Shown piece after piece: positions 1-8,650 of a stretch of DNA of 37,448 bases. Both the position numbers and the translations under genes were made by a program. The DNA lies in assembly GCA_017885655.1 (NCBI GenBank), contig JAFNFQ010000005.1, positions 12,482 through 49,929 of the forward strand, read 5' to 3'. Below the pieces are notes generated by a model. The model had not been told where the DNA came from. It did no database searches and was given only the letters and a program-made list of their open reading frames with translations. This stretch comes from Methanobacteriota archaeon. GTDB lineage: Archaea; Thermoplasmatota; Thermoplasmata; RBG-16-68-12; JAFNFQ01. How positions within the stretch are numbered: the first letter of the stretch is position 1; the number at the start of each line of letters is the position of its first letter.

Positions 1-1923
1 CGAAGCGCCCATTAGCCGATAGTACTCCGATCCCCCGAGTTCGGGCCGTGTCTCTCCGACAATGTAGAGCATGTCACCCTCATTCTTGAGGTCGGTGGTG
101 ACGCATTTCCTGAAGTCCTCCACGATCCCGACGCCGAGCACAACAGGCGTCGGCGGGACCATGCCGAGGGCGCTCTCGTTGTAGAAGGAGACGTTGCCCG
201 ATGGTATCGCGATCCCCATGGCCTGGGCAACAAGCCCGATGCCCCTCACCGTCTCCCGGAAATATCCGAGCCTGTCCGGCTTCTCCGGATTCCCGAAGTT
301 GAGGCAGTCCGTGAGGCTGTGCGGTCTGGCCCCAACCGCAACGAGGTTCCTCACCATCTCGTCTACCGCCGAGGCCCCTCCCCTGAACGGGTTGATGGCG
401 GTAAAGAAAGGAGTGGACGCGGTCGTTATCGCTAGGGCCCTGTAGGAGTCGATCAGCGGCCTGATGACGGCGGCGTCGCCGTGACTTGCCTTGCCTATCT
501 TCCCCTGCATCGGCTTGATCACCGTCGCGGCCCTCACTTCGTGGTCGTACTGCCGGATGACCAGCTCCTTGTCCGCGATGTCCAGCGATGAAAGGAGCCT
601 CAGGAGCGTTTCAGGATAGTTCGTTGGCTCAATCGGCGGGGATTCCTCAGGTTTGATCCTCGGCACGTCGTTCTGATACGGTCGAGAATATTCCGGACCG
701 CCGGTGTAGAAGTCGAGGTCCAATTCCAGAATTGTGACGCCCTGATACTTGACGCGCGCGATCTTGTCGTCCGTCGCCCTGCCGATCACGGTCGCCATCA
801 CGTCGTACAGGTCGAATATCGCGAGGACCTTCTGCACGTTGTCCGGATGGACGGCGAGCATCATCCTCTCCTGAGATTCGCTCACCCAGATCTCCCACGG
901 AGCCAGTTTCGCAGCCTTCAGCGGCACCTTGTCGAGGTCGACCTCCGCGCCGCAGCCCCCATTCAGTGCTATCTCCCCGACGACGCAGCTCAGCCCGCCG
1001 CCGCCAAGGTCCTTCAGGCCGCTGAGCAGCCCCTTCTCTGCCGCGTCCATGCACGCGTGTATGAGCGGTTCTTTCGTGATTGGGTCACCGAGTTGCACCG
1101 CGCCGCCATGCCATTCCTCGACCGCTTTTTCCGTAAGATCCACCGACGCGAAAGTCACTCCATGTATCCCGTCGCGCCCGGTCTTCCCGCCAACGAGTAT
1201 GAGGACATCCTCCGAGGATTTGACCCTGTTCTTGAGCAACTTCGATCTCTTTGCGAACCCGACGCACCCGACGTTGACGATGATGTTGCCAACATAACCC
1301 TCGTCGAAGATGACGCACCCCGAGACTGTTGGCAGCCCGACCCTGTTGCCATAGTCCCTGATTCCCGCCACGACGCCGTTGAAGAGGTACTTGGGGTGTT
1401 TCAATCCGCGCGGCAGCTTCTCGTAGGCGAAAGACGGCTGTCCGAAGTGGAGCGGGTCAGTGAGGGCGATCGGCTGCGCGCCCATGGCCAGGACGTCTCG
1501 GATGATTCCGCCGATCCCAGTTGCGGCACCGCCATACGGCTCGATGGCGCTCGGGTGGTTGTGCGATTCGATCCTGATTGCATATGCGTATTCGTCATCG
1601 AAGGCCATGACTCCCGCATCCCCACGATCGAGGACGTCCGCGGTCTGAACGGGGAAGATGAACTCCTTGAGGAAGACCTTGGAGGACTTGTAGCAGCAGT
1701 GCTCGGACCAGGCCTGCCCGAGCGCCTGCAGCTCGACGTCTGTAGGGTTCCTGCCCTTCGCCCTGAAATAGTCGCGGATGCGGTGCATCTCGTCGACGCT
1801 CAGAGCGAGGCCGAGGTCCTGCGACATCGCCTCGAGTTCCTTGTCGCTGGCACCGAGCACGTCGATGTTAAACAAATCGAAGGGGACATCTCTTTTAAGG
1901 TATCTGTCTTGAATCTTCCCCAC
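1..1923 (-). CDS. purL: Phosphoribosylformylglycinamidine synthase subunit PurL, 3' end cut off
   Basis: PurL is the ATP-dependent synthetase subunit of FGAM synthase (fourth step of purine synthesis). It works with PurS and the glutaminase PurQ. About 641 codons are visible and the gene runs off the left edge; archaeal PurL is usually 700-780 aa. Visible signatures are SEHCCYKSS at about residues 73-81, [18 protein letters not shown] at about 119-136, [11 protein letters not shown] in the middle, and [10 protein letters not shown] and GNVSFYNES in the second half. The frame is open past an upstream ATG (1977), but a TATA-like box lies at 1948-1957. I therefore prefer the in-frame GTG at 1923, about 25-30 bases after that box, which would make the transcript nearly leaderless. 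The partner gene purS lies nearby at 3164-3409 on the same strand, with an ATPase gene on the other strand between them. Confidence 0.96.
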   Translation of the reverse strand, partial: MGKIQDRYLKRDVPFDLFNIDVLGASDKELEAMSQDLGLALSVDEMHRIRDYFRAKGRNPTDVELQALGQAWSEHCCYKSSKVFLKEFIFPVQTADVLDRGDAGVMAFDDEYAYAIRIESHNHPSAIEPYGGAATGIGGIIRDVLAMGAQPIALTDPLHFGQPSFAYEKLPRGLKHPKYLFNGVVAGIRDYGNRVGLPTVSGCVIFDEGYVGNIIVNVGCVGFAKRSKLLKNRVKSSEDVLILVGGKTGRDGIHGVTFASVDLTEKAVEEWHGGAVQLGDPITKEPLIHACMDAAEKGLLSGLKDLGGGGLSCVVGEIALNGGCGAEVDLDKVPLKAAKLAPWEIWVSESQERMMLAVHPDNVQKVLAIFDLYDVMATVIGRATDDKIARVKYQGVTILELDLDFYTGGPEYSRPYQNDVPRIKPEESPPIEPTNYPETLLRLLSSLDIADKELVIRQYDHEVRAATVIKPMQGKIGKASHGDAAVIRPLIDSYRALAITTASTPFFTAINPFRGGASAVDEMVRNLVAVGARPHSLTDCLNFGNPEKPDRLGYFRETVRGIGLVAQAMGIAIPSGNVSFYNESALGMVPPTPVVLGVGIVEDFRKCVTTDLKNEGDMLYIVGETRPELGGSEYYRLMGAS

Positions 1924-1947
1924 CCCATCGGAGTGATTGCGCGCCCG

Positions 1948-1957
1948 TAGATATAGG
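1948..1957 (-). promoter_or_regulatory. TATA-like box of purL
   Basis: Read on the minus strand this is CCTATATCTA. It sits about 25-30 bases upstream of the GTG at 1923, the spacing of an archaeal TATA box to a transcription start, and supports a leaderless purL start. Confidence 0.5.
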
Positions 1958-2023
1958 TTCGCGGGGCTCGACACCATATGCGCCGGTGAAAATCATTGCA
2001 GCGATTCGCGTCGTTTCCGTACC

Positions 2024-2033
2024 CTTAAATATG
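2024..2033 (+). promoter_or_regulatory. TATA-like box of the AAA+ ATPase gene
   Basis: CTTAAATATG lies about 80 bases before the GTG at 2108, which implies a leader of roughly 55 bases. That fits the clear Shine-Dalgarno (GAGGTGA, 2097-2103) in front of the gene. Confidence 0.45.
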
Positions 2034-2107
2034 ATTTCTGACAATAGCTTGCAGAGACTAGGTGGGCGAGAACAGGACGCTTCAAGGGTTCTCACTGAGG
2101 TGACGAA

Positions 2108-3151
2108 GTGCCCAAGGACAAAGACAAAGACAAGGACGTATGGATAGTCAGGTGTCCCAAGTGCGGGCGTGTCACCAGAGGGTGCAAGCACGTCACGCCA
2201 GAAGACCTGGCGAGGATCAAGAGGCTGCTCAGCGCGGGAGTCGAGGTCTTCGAGTCTGAAGCGGAATACAGGGAATGGGAGGCCGGGGCGGAGTTCGGCG
2301 AGATACCGAGGACGCATCTATACACGGTGATGCAGCCGAGGGCGACGCTCGGCGACGTCGTCCTTTCGCCGTCCACGTTGGAATCTATTGGAGACGCCCT
2401 CGTCGAATTGAAACACAAGAGGTTGATTTTCAAGAAGTGGGGACTGGCGGATGTCGTCCGCAAGAACAAGGGCGTGTCCATGCTTTTCGTCGGCCAGCCC
2501 GGGACAGGGAAGACGCTGACGGCCGAGGCGATAGCCTGTGAGCTCAGCAGGCCCCTGATGATCGTGAACTACGCCCACCTGGAGAACATGTGGGTTGGCG
2601 AGACGGAGAAGAACGTCGAGGCCGTCTTCAAAGCCGCGGAGGAGGCCGGCGCGGTCCTGTTCTTCGACGAGGCTGACGCCGTTTTCCACCGCCGCGGTCA
2701 CAGCGCGATGCCGTGGACCAACAGGGACGTCAACGTCCTGCTGAAGCACCTCGAGGAATTCCCCGGAGTCGTGATACTCTCCTCGAACCTCTCGAAGGTC
2801 ATGGACAAGGCGCTCGACAGGCGCATCGACATCGCGGTGGAGTTCGAGATGCCGAATGCACAGCTACGGGAGAGGATATTCAAGAAGCTCGTCCCGAAGA
2901 AAGCGCCGCTTGCCGATGATGTCGACTTCGCCGAGCTGGCGCGCAAGTTCGAGCTCTCCGGCGGGGGCATACTGAACGTCGTGAGGCAGGCCATGAGGAT
3001 GGCCGCGCGGGCGAAGAGGAACAGGCGCATCACGATGGCGCACTTCGTGAAGGCGGCGGAACGCGAGGCGCAGAAGGGGATATTGATGAGCAAGGATTAC
3101 CTCGGGCCGGCGAGGCAGGCGCAGAGAGAAAGGATCGGCGGATACGCCTGA
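2108..3151 (+). CDS. AAA+ ATPase with N-terminal zinc ribbon
   Basis: 347 aa, starting at a GTG four bases after GAGGTGA. Residues 16-28 hold a possible metal site, CPKCGR followed by CKH. A single AAA+ module follows: Walker A GQPGTGKT (129-136), Walker B VLFFDEAD (183-190), a sensor-1 Asn in SSN (about 227) and an arginine-finger-like DRR (237-239). The C-terminal helical lid is at about 260-325. The sequence resembles single-AAA proteins of the CDC48/FtsH/SpoVK type but has no protease domain, so it probably remodels or unfolds a protein substrate. The substrate is unknown. It is flanked by purL and purS on the opposite strand, which looks like a chance arrangement. Confidence 0.85.
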   Translation: MPKDKDKDKDVWIVRCPKCGRVTRGCKHVTPEDLARIKRLLSAGVEVFESEAEYREWEAGAEFGEIPRTHLYTVMQPRATLGDVVLSPSTLESIGDALVELKHKRLIFKKWGLADVVRKNKGVSMLFVGQPGTGKTLTAEAIACELSRPLMIVNYAHLENMWVGETEKNVEAVFKAAEEAGAVLFFDEADAVFHRRGHSAMPWTNRDVNVLLKHLEEFPGVVILSSNLSKVMDKALDRRIDIAVEFEMPNAQLRERIFKKLVPKKAPLADDVDFAELARKFELSGGGILNVVRQAMRMAARAKRNRRITMAHFVKAAEREAQKGILMSKDYLGPARQAQRERIGGYA

Positions 3152-3163
3152 TTCTCCATCAGT

Positions 3164-3409
3164 CTAGGGAACCAGCTCGATTCTGTAGTCCTGGATGACC
3201 GGGTTTGCGAGGAGCCTTCTGCACATCTCCTCGACCTGCTCCTTCACCATCTCGCGGTTCTCCCCCTCGAGCTCGATTTCGAACAGCTTGGCCGAGTGCA
3301 CCGCCGAGAGACCCTTGAAGCCGAGAAGGTTGAGCGCCTTGAGCGTATTATCCCCCTCCGGATCGGCGACGCCCTTCTTCAGCCTGATTTGAACCTGGAC
3401 TTTCACCAT
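3164..3409 (-). CDS. purS: Phosphoribosylformylglycinamidine synthase subunit PurS
   Basis: 81 aa, the usual size for PurS. This small subunit bridges PurL and PurQ and helps pass ammonia to the synthetase. The start is the ATG at 3409 (MVKVQVQIRLKKGV), matching PurS N-termini. A nine-residue upstream extension (ATG at 3436) is rejected because a TATA-like box at 3439-3448 is too close to it but well placed for 3409. Family features include the VxVxIRLKKGVxDPEG strand, the GFKGLSAVHSAKLFEIEL segment and the CRRLLANPVIQDYRIE ending. The stop is 12 bases from the stop of the convergent ATPase gene. Confidence 0.95.
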   Translation of the reverse strand: MVKVQVQIRLKKGVADPEGDNTLKALNLLGFKGLSAVHSAKLFEIELEGENREMVKEQVEEMCRRLLANPVIQDYRIELVP

Positions 3410-3438
3410 GGACGCCCCCGGCGGGTGAAAGTGCATGC

Positions 3439-3448
3439 CTACTTAAGG
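3439..3448 (-). promoter_or_regulatory. TATA-like box of purS
   Basis: On the minus strand it reads CCTTAAGTAG, about 30 bases upstream of the ATG at 3409. Confidence 0.4.
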
Positions 3449-3550
3449 GATTTGGCGGGAGGGAGACTGCCCGTGCGGCAAAGAGGCGCAGGGCCAGCGG
3501 CCATCGTCGGATCGCGCCCACACCACACCAATTAATCGAGAGCCGCCAAA

Positions 3551-3560
3551 GCTTATTTAT
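3551..3560 (+). promoter_or_regulatory. TATA-like box of the ABC exporter operon
   Basis: GCTTATTTAT lies about 30-38 bases before the ATG at 3590. A short SD-like GCGAGG (about 3579-3584) follows. It would serve both genes of the operon. Confidence 0.5.
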
Positions 3561-3589
3561 CAACCCAACTTTCCGGCCGCGAGGATTTC

Positions 3590-4525
3590 ATGGCCGAGGT
3601 TGTACTCGATGCCAAGGGGCTGACGAAGACTTACGGCGACATGAACGCGGTCGACAACCTTGACCTCCAGGTGTTCAAGGGAGAGGTCTACTCTATGCTC
3701 GGGCCGAACGGCGCGGGGAAGACCACCACTGTCGAAATACTGGAAGGCCTGAGGAACCCCACTTCAGGGACGGCCAAGGTGTTCGGCTTCGATGTCCAGA
3801 AGGACTACGATAAGGTCAGATCCAGGGTCGGCGTGCTCCCTCAAACGTTCGAGCCTTGGGACAGGATCAGACCCCCGGAAGCCATCGAGTACTGGGCGGG
3901 GCTGTTCGGGCGCAAGATAAGCAAGAAAGAGATCCGCGGGCTGCTGGAGATGGTCGACCTCGCGCACAAGGACAATGTTTGGGGCGAGCGGCTTTCTGGC
4001 GGGGAGAAGAGGAGGCTGGGCATCGCCATGGCGCTCGTCGGCGAACCCGAGCTGATATTCCTCGACGAACCGACCACCGGTCTTGACCCTCAGGCGAGGA
4101 GGGGGCTGTGGGAGATTATTCACGCCCTCGGCGATGCGGGCAAGACGGTTTTCCTCACGACACACTACCTGGAGGAGGCTGAGAACCTGGCGGACCGCGT
4201 CTCGATCATGAACAAGGGCAAGACTGTCGTCTCCGGGTCCCCCGAGGAGCTTGTCAACCTCTATGGTGGCGGGACACATGTCGTGCTTAAGAGCGCGGGC
4301 GAAGAGGGATTTGTAGCCTTGGAGAAGCTCGGCTACAAGAGCACATTCCACAACAGGGACGTGACTGTGCACGTGCCGGCGCTGATGAGGACGAAGGACT
4401 TCATGGCCCAGATAAACCAGAGCGGGGTCGCCTACAAGGATTTCGAGACGAGGCGGCCGAGCCTGGAGGACGTGTTCTTCAACATGGTCGGCGGCCGCAT
4501 GGAAGAAGGGGTGCTGAAGCAATGA
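3590..4525 (+). CDS. ABC-2 type exporter, ATP-binding subunit
   Basis: 311 aa. Walker A GPNGAGKTTT is near residue 39, the Q-loop region is VGVLPQTFEPWDR, the ABC signature is LSGGEKRRLGIAMAL (about 138-152), Walker B is LIFLDEPTTGLDP (about 159-171) and the switch His is in TTHYLEEAE. The C-terminal 80 residues are the extension usual in drug and polysaccharide exporters of the CcmA/DrrA type. The stop overlaps the start of the permease gene as ATGA, so the two are translationally coupled. The substrate cannot be told from sequence; lipid, antibiotic or ion export are all possible for this family. Confidence 0.93.
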   Translation: MAEVVLDAKGLTKTYGDMNAVDNLDLQVFKGEVYSMLGPNGAGKTTTVEILEGLRNPTSGTAKVFGFDVQKDYDKVRSRVGVLPQTFEPWDRIRPPEAIEYWAGLFGRKISKKEIRGLLEMVDLAHKDNVWGERLSGGEKRRLGIAMALVGEPELIFLDEPTTGLDPQARRGLWEIIHALGDAGKTVFLTTHYLEEAENLADRVSIMNKGKTVVSGSPEELVNLYGGGTHVVLKSAGEEGFVALEKLGYKSTFHNRDVTVHVPALMRTKDFMAQINQSGVAYKDFETRRPSLEDVFFNMVGGRMEEGVLKQ

Positions 4526-5607
4526 GCAGGATGATCGCTGATTTCAAGGCTTTCGGTCTCGCCTATCTGCGCAGCCGCACGGGCTTCTTCTTCGCGCTGA
4601 TATTCCCGGTCATCTTGATTCTGGTTTTTGGCGCGATCTTCAGCCAGACGGGCACGCAGAAGATCGACCTGCCAGTACAGGATCTCGACAATGGAACCTG
4701 GAGCCAAACCTACCTCGCCAAGCTGAACGCGACCGGCGCGTTCACGATCGACATGATATCGCCCGATGTTGATTTCAATCGGTACATAAAGGACGAGCTG
4801 AAGGTCCTCGCGCTGCAAATCCCGTCCGGTTTCAATGAAAGCGTGAACAATGCGACAAGAGGTCACGGCCCGCCTGCGACGATCATACTCAAAGGCGACC
4901 CGACGAATACCTACTTCACTGTCGGCATGGGCGTGGCGAACGCCGTCGCACTGCAGCTCAACTCCACTGTCGTCGCCATGGTGCAGACGGAAAACCTTGG
5001 CTCACCCCAGTACACGTTCATCGATTTCTTCGTGCCCGGCATGATCGCTTTCACTGCGCTCACCACCCCGATGTTCTCGATGAGCTCGATATGCTCTGAA
5101 TATCGAAACAGGGGTTTCTTCAAGCTCCTCGGATCGACGCCGCTGAAGAAGTCCGAGTGGCTGACCGCGAAGATCCTCTGGTACACCGTCCTGATGCTTG
5201 CATCCATAGCGATAATGTATGTCGTTGGAATCGCTGCCTTCAGCGCCCACTTCACCATCACACCGATGGCGATACTCCTCGTCATCGTCGGTGTCTTCCT
5301 CTTCACATCATTCGGTATGTTCCTTGGCGTGTTCGTGAGCAATCCCGAGTCCGCCTCCGCCCTTGCGAACGCCATAGGCTTCCCGATGATGTTTCTGTCA
5401 GGCATTTTCTTCCAGCTCGAGTCCATGCCAGCTTACCTTCAATATATCGCGAAGGCGCTTCCCCTCACCTATCTCGCGGAGGGGCTCAGAGCGACGATGT
5501 CCCTCGGAAACGATGTGGTCGCGGCCACGGACCTTGTGATCCTGCTGATCAGCGGGCTGATACTCTTCATGATAGCTGCCCGGGCGATGTCCTGGAAGGG
5601 GAAGTAG
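4522..5607 (+). CDS. ABC-2 type exporter, membrane permease
   Basis: 361 aa. One N-terminal membrane helix lies at about 20-42 (GFFFALIFPVILILVFGAIF). A roughly 140-residue extracytoplasmic domain with several potential Asn glycosylation sites follows, then about five more helices from residue 170 to the end. The EYRNRGFFKLLGSTPLKKSEW segment before the second helix is the cytoplasmic coupling region typical of ABC2_membrane permeases. The start overlaps the ATPase stop by four bases, so the two form one half-transporter that probably dimerises. The gene ends 50 bases before the convergent gene at 5659. Confidence 0.9.
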   Translation: MSRMIADFKAFGLAYLRSRTGFFFALIFPVILILVFGAIFSQTGTQKIDLPVQDLDNGTWSQTYLAKLNATGAFTIDMISPDVDFNRYIKDELKVLALQIPSGFNESVNNATRGHGPPATIILKGDPTNTYFTVGMGVANAVALQLNSTVVAMVQTENLGSPQYTFIDFFVPGMIAFTALTTPMFSMSSICSEYRNRGFFKLLGSTPLKKSEWLTAKILWYTVLMLASIAIMYVVGIAAFSAHFTITPMAILLVIVGVFLFTSFGMFLGVFVSNPESASALANAIGFPMMFLSGIFFQLESMPAYLQYIAKALPLTYLAEGLRATMSLGNDVVAATDLVILLISGLILFMIAARAMSWKGK

Positions 5608-5658
5608 TGGCCGGGAAAGCTGCACTCAGGATGCGATGGCGGGCCGCCTGAACCAGCT

Positions 5659-6219
5659 CTAGGCGGGGATCAGCTTGTAGGTCTTCCTCACACCCTTGCC
5701 GGACGGCGTCTCAGAGACGACGGTGACCGCCTTCGCTTCTTCCAGAATCCCGACGGTGCGCCATGCAGCATGATACGCTTTCCTTCGATCGCCGGGCTCG
5801 ACCTCTAGGAGAAGCTCGACAACCTCATCCAGCGAGAATTCCTTGTCGGTGAAGCGCTTGCGCAGCATGTCGGCAAGTTCGCCCCTTCTCAGTCCCTTTC
5901 TCCGTTTCTTGTCGTCGACAGGCTCGGCTGGGACGGCCAGCGGAGGCGCAACCTCTTGGAACTCCGGCGCGGGCGGCGGCGAGAGGATCGTGTGGACCTG
6001 CTCTGGTTCCATCCTTGATCTCGCAACGGGCATGGCGGGGACGGCGCCGAGTATCTCGTCGAGGAGTCTGACCTCCTCCGTGAGAACAAGTTCCTGCCGC
6101 CTCAGCCTCTCCAGCTCGGCGGAGGTCGTGCTCATTTCCTTCTCCGTCGACAGGCGGCGGGCGATGAGCGCCTCCATGATCAGTCTGTCTCTTGCCTCTC
6201 GCTTCGAGTTGTCGTCCAT
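5659..6219 (-). CDS. Coiled-coil / winged-helix-like protein A (unknown function)
   Basis: 186 aa, not a family I recognise. Residues about 5-55 are charged and heptad-like (EMSTTSAELERLRRQELVLTEEV), suggesting a coiled coil. Residues about 60-105 are a Pro/Ala-rich linker. Residues about 108-184 look like a small helical or winged-helix domain (FTDKEFSLDEVVELLLEVEP, then AYHAAWRTVGILEEAK and a beta hairpin). The same architecture and matching C-terminal residues occur in the gene just upstream (6233-6817), so the two are tandem paralogs. Its ATG is 13 bases after that gene's stop, with GAGGAA before it, so they are probably cotranscribed. A DNA-binding or chromatin role would fit but is inference. 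Confidence 0.75.
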   Translation of the reverse strand: MDDNSKREARDRLIMEALIARRLSTEKEMSTTSAELERLRRQELVLTEEVRLLDEILGAVPAMPVARSRMEPEQVHTILSPPPAPEFQEVAPPLAVPAEPVDDKKRRKGLRRGELADMLRKRFTDKEFSLDEVVELLLEVEPGDRRKAYHAAWRTVGILEEAKAVTVVSETPSGKGVRKTYKLIPA

Positions 6220-6232
6220 GGTGATCTCTTCC

Positions 6233-6817
6233 TCAGCCCTCCGCCAACACGGTGTTCGCCTTTGCGGCGGGGCGATTTCCCGCCGCGGAGCTCTTCAGCA
6301 CGAAAAGCCTGACAATGCCCTTGGGCAGCTTCCTGATTCCCGCCTGCTTCAGCTTCCCCTCCCGCAGCATATCGTTGCAGAGGTTCCAGGCCGCCTCGTA
6401 GGTGTGGGACACCTCCGGCTCCAGCTCGTCCAGGAGGTCTCTGACCTTCGAGACCTCGAATGGCTCGTTAGCGAACCTGGACTGGATGTGCGGGAACGCC
6501 ACTGCCTTCAGTTTGTCGCGGGTGTATCCCTTCCTCTCGGGGGCCCAAACAGCCACCTCCGCCGGCCGGGCTGCAGCCGGCGCGGTGGTTACGCCCACGG
6601 GCGGCGCGGCAGTCGGGAGCGGCACCTGACCGGGAGTTGTCCGCTCGGTCGGCGACGACTTGCCCTTCACGAGAGTGGAAAGCGTGCGAATCGCGAGTTG
6701 ATGCTCCGTGAGATGTTCGTTCAATTCCTTCTGCCTACTCCTATTCTTCAGCAGTTCAGCGTTCAGCTTCTCGCGATGTTCTCTCAGTGCTTTTGCTATA
6801 ACTTCCTCGCGATACAT
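6233..6817 (-). CDS. Coiled-coil / winged-helix-like protein B (unknown function)
   Basis: 194 aa and first gene of a two-gene operon. The N-terminal helix at about 1-50 is charged (KALREHREKLNAELLKNRS). A Pro/Ala/Thr linker covers about 53-90, and a compact domain covers about 95-180. Conserved with the neighbour are F..EPFEV..V.DLL.ELEP, a Tyr followed by AAW, and a basic hairpin near the end. The order of elements is identical to that of the neighbour at 5659-6219, although identity is clearly low, so the duplication is old or fast-evolving. No catalytic motif is visible. A TATA-like box at 6849-6856 fits the ATG at 6817. Confidence 0.72.
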   Translation of the reverse strand: MYREEVIAKALREHREKLNAELLKNRSRQKELNEHLTEHQLAIRTLSTLVKGKSSPTERTTPGQVPLPTAAPPVGVTTAPAAARPAEVAVWAPERKGYTRDKLKAVAFPHIQSRFANEPFEVSKVRDLLDELEPEVSHTYEAAWNLCNDMLREGKLKQAGIRKLPKGIVRLFVLKSSAAGNRPAAKANTVLAEG

Positions 6818-6848
6818 CGCACGGCCGCTTCAAGTGAAATGAGTGCTG

Positions 6849-6856
6849 GTATATGA
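6849..6856 (-). promoter_or_regulatory. TATA-like box of the paralog pair
   Basis: On the minus strand it reads TCATATAC, about 32-39 bases upstream of the ATG at 6817. Confidence 0.4.
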
Positions 6857-6972
6857 AATTGCATATTCGCGATTCCTTCGCGTTCGATGACTGGCGGTCT
6901 CGGTCAGAGGGGAGGCGCGCCGCATCCGAAGTATTATCTCGCCGAAGGGGGATTCGGGGACGGGGGTCGAGC

Positions 6973-7662
6973 ATGAACTTGGTAGTCCTCTTTCTAGCCG
7001 ACTCCGGTCCCGCGGTGACTTGGGGAGTCGCTCTCCCTGATGAGATTGCCGCAGAGTGCAAGGACCGGGAGATGGAAGTCGTGCACCTCGGCAAGAAGTC
7101 GCCTGACGTGGTTCTCAGGCTGCCGGAGGGGACGAAGGCATGGGAGACCCGGGTCGGGTTCGAGAAGGCGTGGCGGGCTGTGACAAGCTCGAGCCCTGTA
7201 TTCATAGCGCGATCCGCCAAGACGGTGGCGCAGTCCTATATTCTAGGCGAAGAGATCTACGGTTCTCTGGGAGTCCCCAAGAAGGGGGCCAGCGCGGGCC
7301 TGGTGTTCCTCGAGACAAGGGGGCTCGAGCAGGTGCTGGAAAGTGAGTGCGATAGGCTGCTGAAGGAACTGGGCATGGCGGGAGCGCAGGACCTGATTGC
7401 GAGGAGGCCAATCTCCCGGGGAGACATACTTGTGGTAAAGAAAGGCAAGGACGGGGAACCGCCATCATTCGCGCGGATCGCCAGGATTATCCAGGAGTGC
7501 TATCGCTCGGTGCTGGAGAAGCCCATTCACGTCGCGGGGAGGAGCCTGAAGACACTCAAAGGGATTCGAGACGTGATCGAGGAGCATGCGCCAAAGATGC
7601 TCGCGGAGGTCGGCCAGTCGCATGGGTTGCACAGGGAGACGGAGAATGGCGGCCTCGCGTGA
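6973..7662 (+). CDS. Unknown soluble protein, 229 aa
   Basis: I do not recognise this protein. It starts NLVVLFLADSGPAVTWGVAL, is soluble, and shows mixed alpha/beta composition with no membrane segment and no obvious catalytic motif. I chose the ATG at 6973 because the frame upstream (to 6853) has low-complexity Arg-rich sequence. A TATA-like GTATTATC also lies at 6931-6938, about 38 bases before it. It is divergent from the paralog pair and is followed by the transposase relic. Base and codon use look like those of its neighbours, so it is probably a resident gene. Confidence 0.65.
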   Translation: MNLVVLFLADSGPAVTWGVALPDEIAAECKDREMEVVHLGKKSPDVVLRLPEGTKAWETRVGFEKAWRAVTSSSPVFIARSAKTVAQSYILGEEIYGSLGVPKKGASAGLVFLETRGLEQVLESECDRLLKELGMAGAQDLIARRPISRGDILVVKKGKDGEPPSFARIARIIQECYRSVLEKPIHVAGRSLKTLKGIRDVIEEHAPKMLAEVGQSHGLHRETENGGLA

Positions 7663-7713
7663 CTCCTCACGTGATTGAGAATCGGGCGGCGTTGTCAATT
7701 CTTTAGGGATTTC

Positions 7714-8487
7714 TTAGACTGCAAGGAGCATCTGAATCGTGTTCCTGGCGGCGTACTTGGCGCTCAGGTGACTCATGATCCCCGCTTCGGTCCTGAAGCG
7801 CCTCTTGACCCTCTCGGGATTTGTCCTGGAGAAGAGCCTCTCGACCTCGTTGGATGTCCTCGGTATCTCTGGATGGTCGTAGAAGTGGGTCAGGTCATCC
7901 CACTTCTCCCCGAGTGACTTGAGGACATTGACCACCCTGGCGGCGTACGGAGACCGCCACCGCCAGATCACGTCGAAGACCTGGCGGGAGGCATCCAGGG
8001 ACCCCCTTCCTGCAATCACGGGCTTCATGAACGAGGTCACGGGCTTCATGAACGATGTCACGGGCTTCATGACGCACGTCACGGAGTTCCTGAACAGGGT
8101 CACGGGCTTCATGAACAAGGTCACGGACCTGGTGATGCATGTCACGGACCTCGTGACGCACGTCACGGGCTTCATGAACAAGGTCATGGGCTTCATGAGG
8201 CACGTCACGGACCTCGTGACGCACGTCACGGGCTTCATGAACAAGGTCATGGGGTCAAAGAACACGTCCACGCGATTCGCGGACATCCCCGACGCGTCGT
8301 CATTACCGCCAAAGGCGTCGGAAAGGCCGGACGCGAGGCGGGCCCACCTCTCCGCCTTGGCGGTGGATGACGCGACGAATTGGATTGCGGTGGCTGGGAG
8401 ATGGATGAGGCCTGAAGTCGAGGGGAATCTCGCCCTTCTGGCGGTGCATCCCGTTCGCCGCCATGCGCTCGATACCGCAAAGCACAT
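7714..8487 (-). pseudogene. Decayed transposase (3' end only) fused to a repeat tract
   Basis: The last 95 or so codons (about 7714-8000) read like the C-terminal end of a DDE transposase. They contain RSPYAARVVNVLKSLGEKW, HFYDHPEIPRTSNEVERLF with the Glu expected of the third catalytic acid, and SRTNPERVKRRFRTEAG. Upstream the frame stays open but passes through the 21-bp repeat tract (8015-8245), where it gives a seven-residue repeat. It then enters sequence with no recognisable transposase Asp motifs. The two catalytic Asp regions are therefore missing and the element is a relic. No terminal inverted repeats were found. Confidence 0.6.
8015..8245. repeat. Eleven tandem 21-bp units (heptad-coding)
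   Basis: Unit starts are at 8015, 8036, 8057, 8078, 8099, 8120, 8141, 8162, 8183, 8204 and 8225, with a broken twelfth at 8246. Two main unit types alternate, beginning GTCACGGGCTTCATG and GTCACGGACCTCGTG. All units keep exactly 21 bases, so every frame gives a seven-residue repeat. In one minus-strand frame the two types code for LVHEARD and VRHEVRD. There the CAT/CAC and GAA/GAG differences are silent and hydrophobic residues fall at positions 1 and 5, a coiled-coil heptad. In the other frames compared nearly every difference changes the residue. That frame is stopped by TGA in unit 12, so it is no longer an intact gene. Confidence 0.9.
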
Positions 8488-8650
8488 TCCGGGCGGTGGT
8501 CGCTCCGCCGCAAGCGCCCGAGGCGGGGGCCTCCATGGCGGTCGATTGCGCTTCGTTGGCGGTTCTCATCCCTGAAGATTTGACAACGCCGAATCGGGCG
8601 AAAGCGATATATGCAGGTTGTAAGATGGCGCACGACAGGAACCCGTTCAG

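Noticed and set aside
847-1950. Long open frame on the plus strand inside purL
   Set aside because: It is antisense to the well supported purL frame, has no motif, and its residue content is that of a shadow of GC-rich coding DNA.
5843-6856. Plus-strand open frame of 337 codons
   Set aside because: It runs antisense across both paralog genes, which have better starts, spacing and shared motifs; its Ser/Arg-rich sequence is low quality.
8015-8245. CRISPR array
   Set aside because: The repeats are directly contiguous 21-bp units without spacers and there are no cas genes nearby.
7919-8575. Plus-strand frame with VTGFMNE-type heptads
   Set aside because: Its beginning is antisense to the transposase end, unit differences are mostly non-silent in this frame, and there is no promoter or ribosome site.
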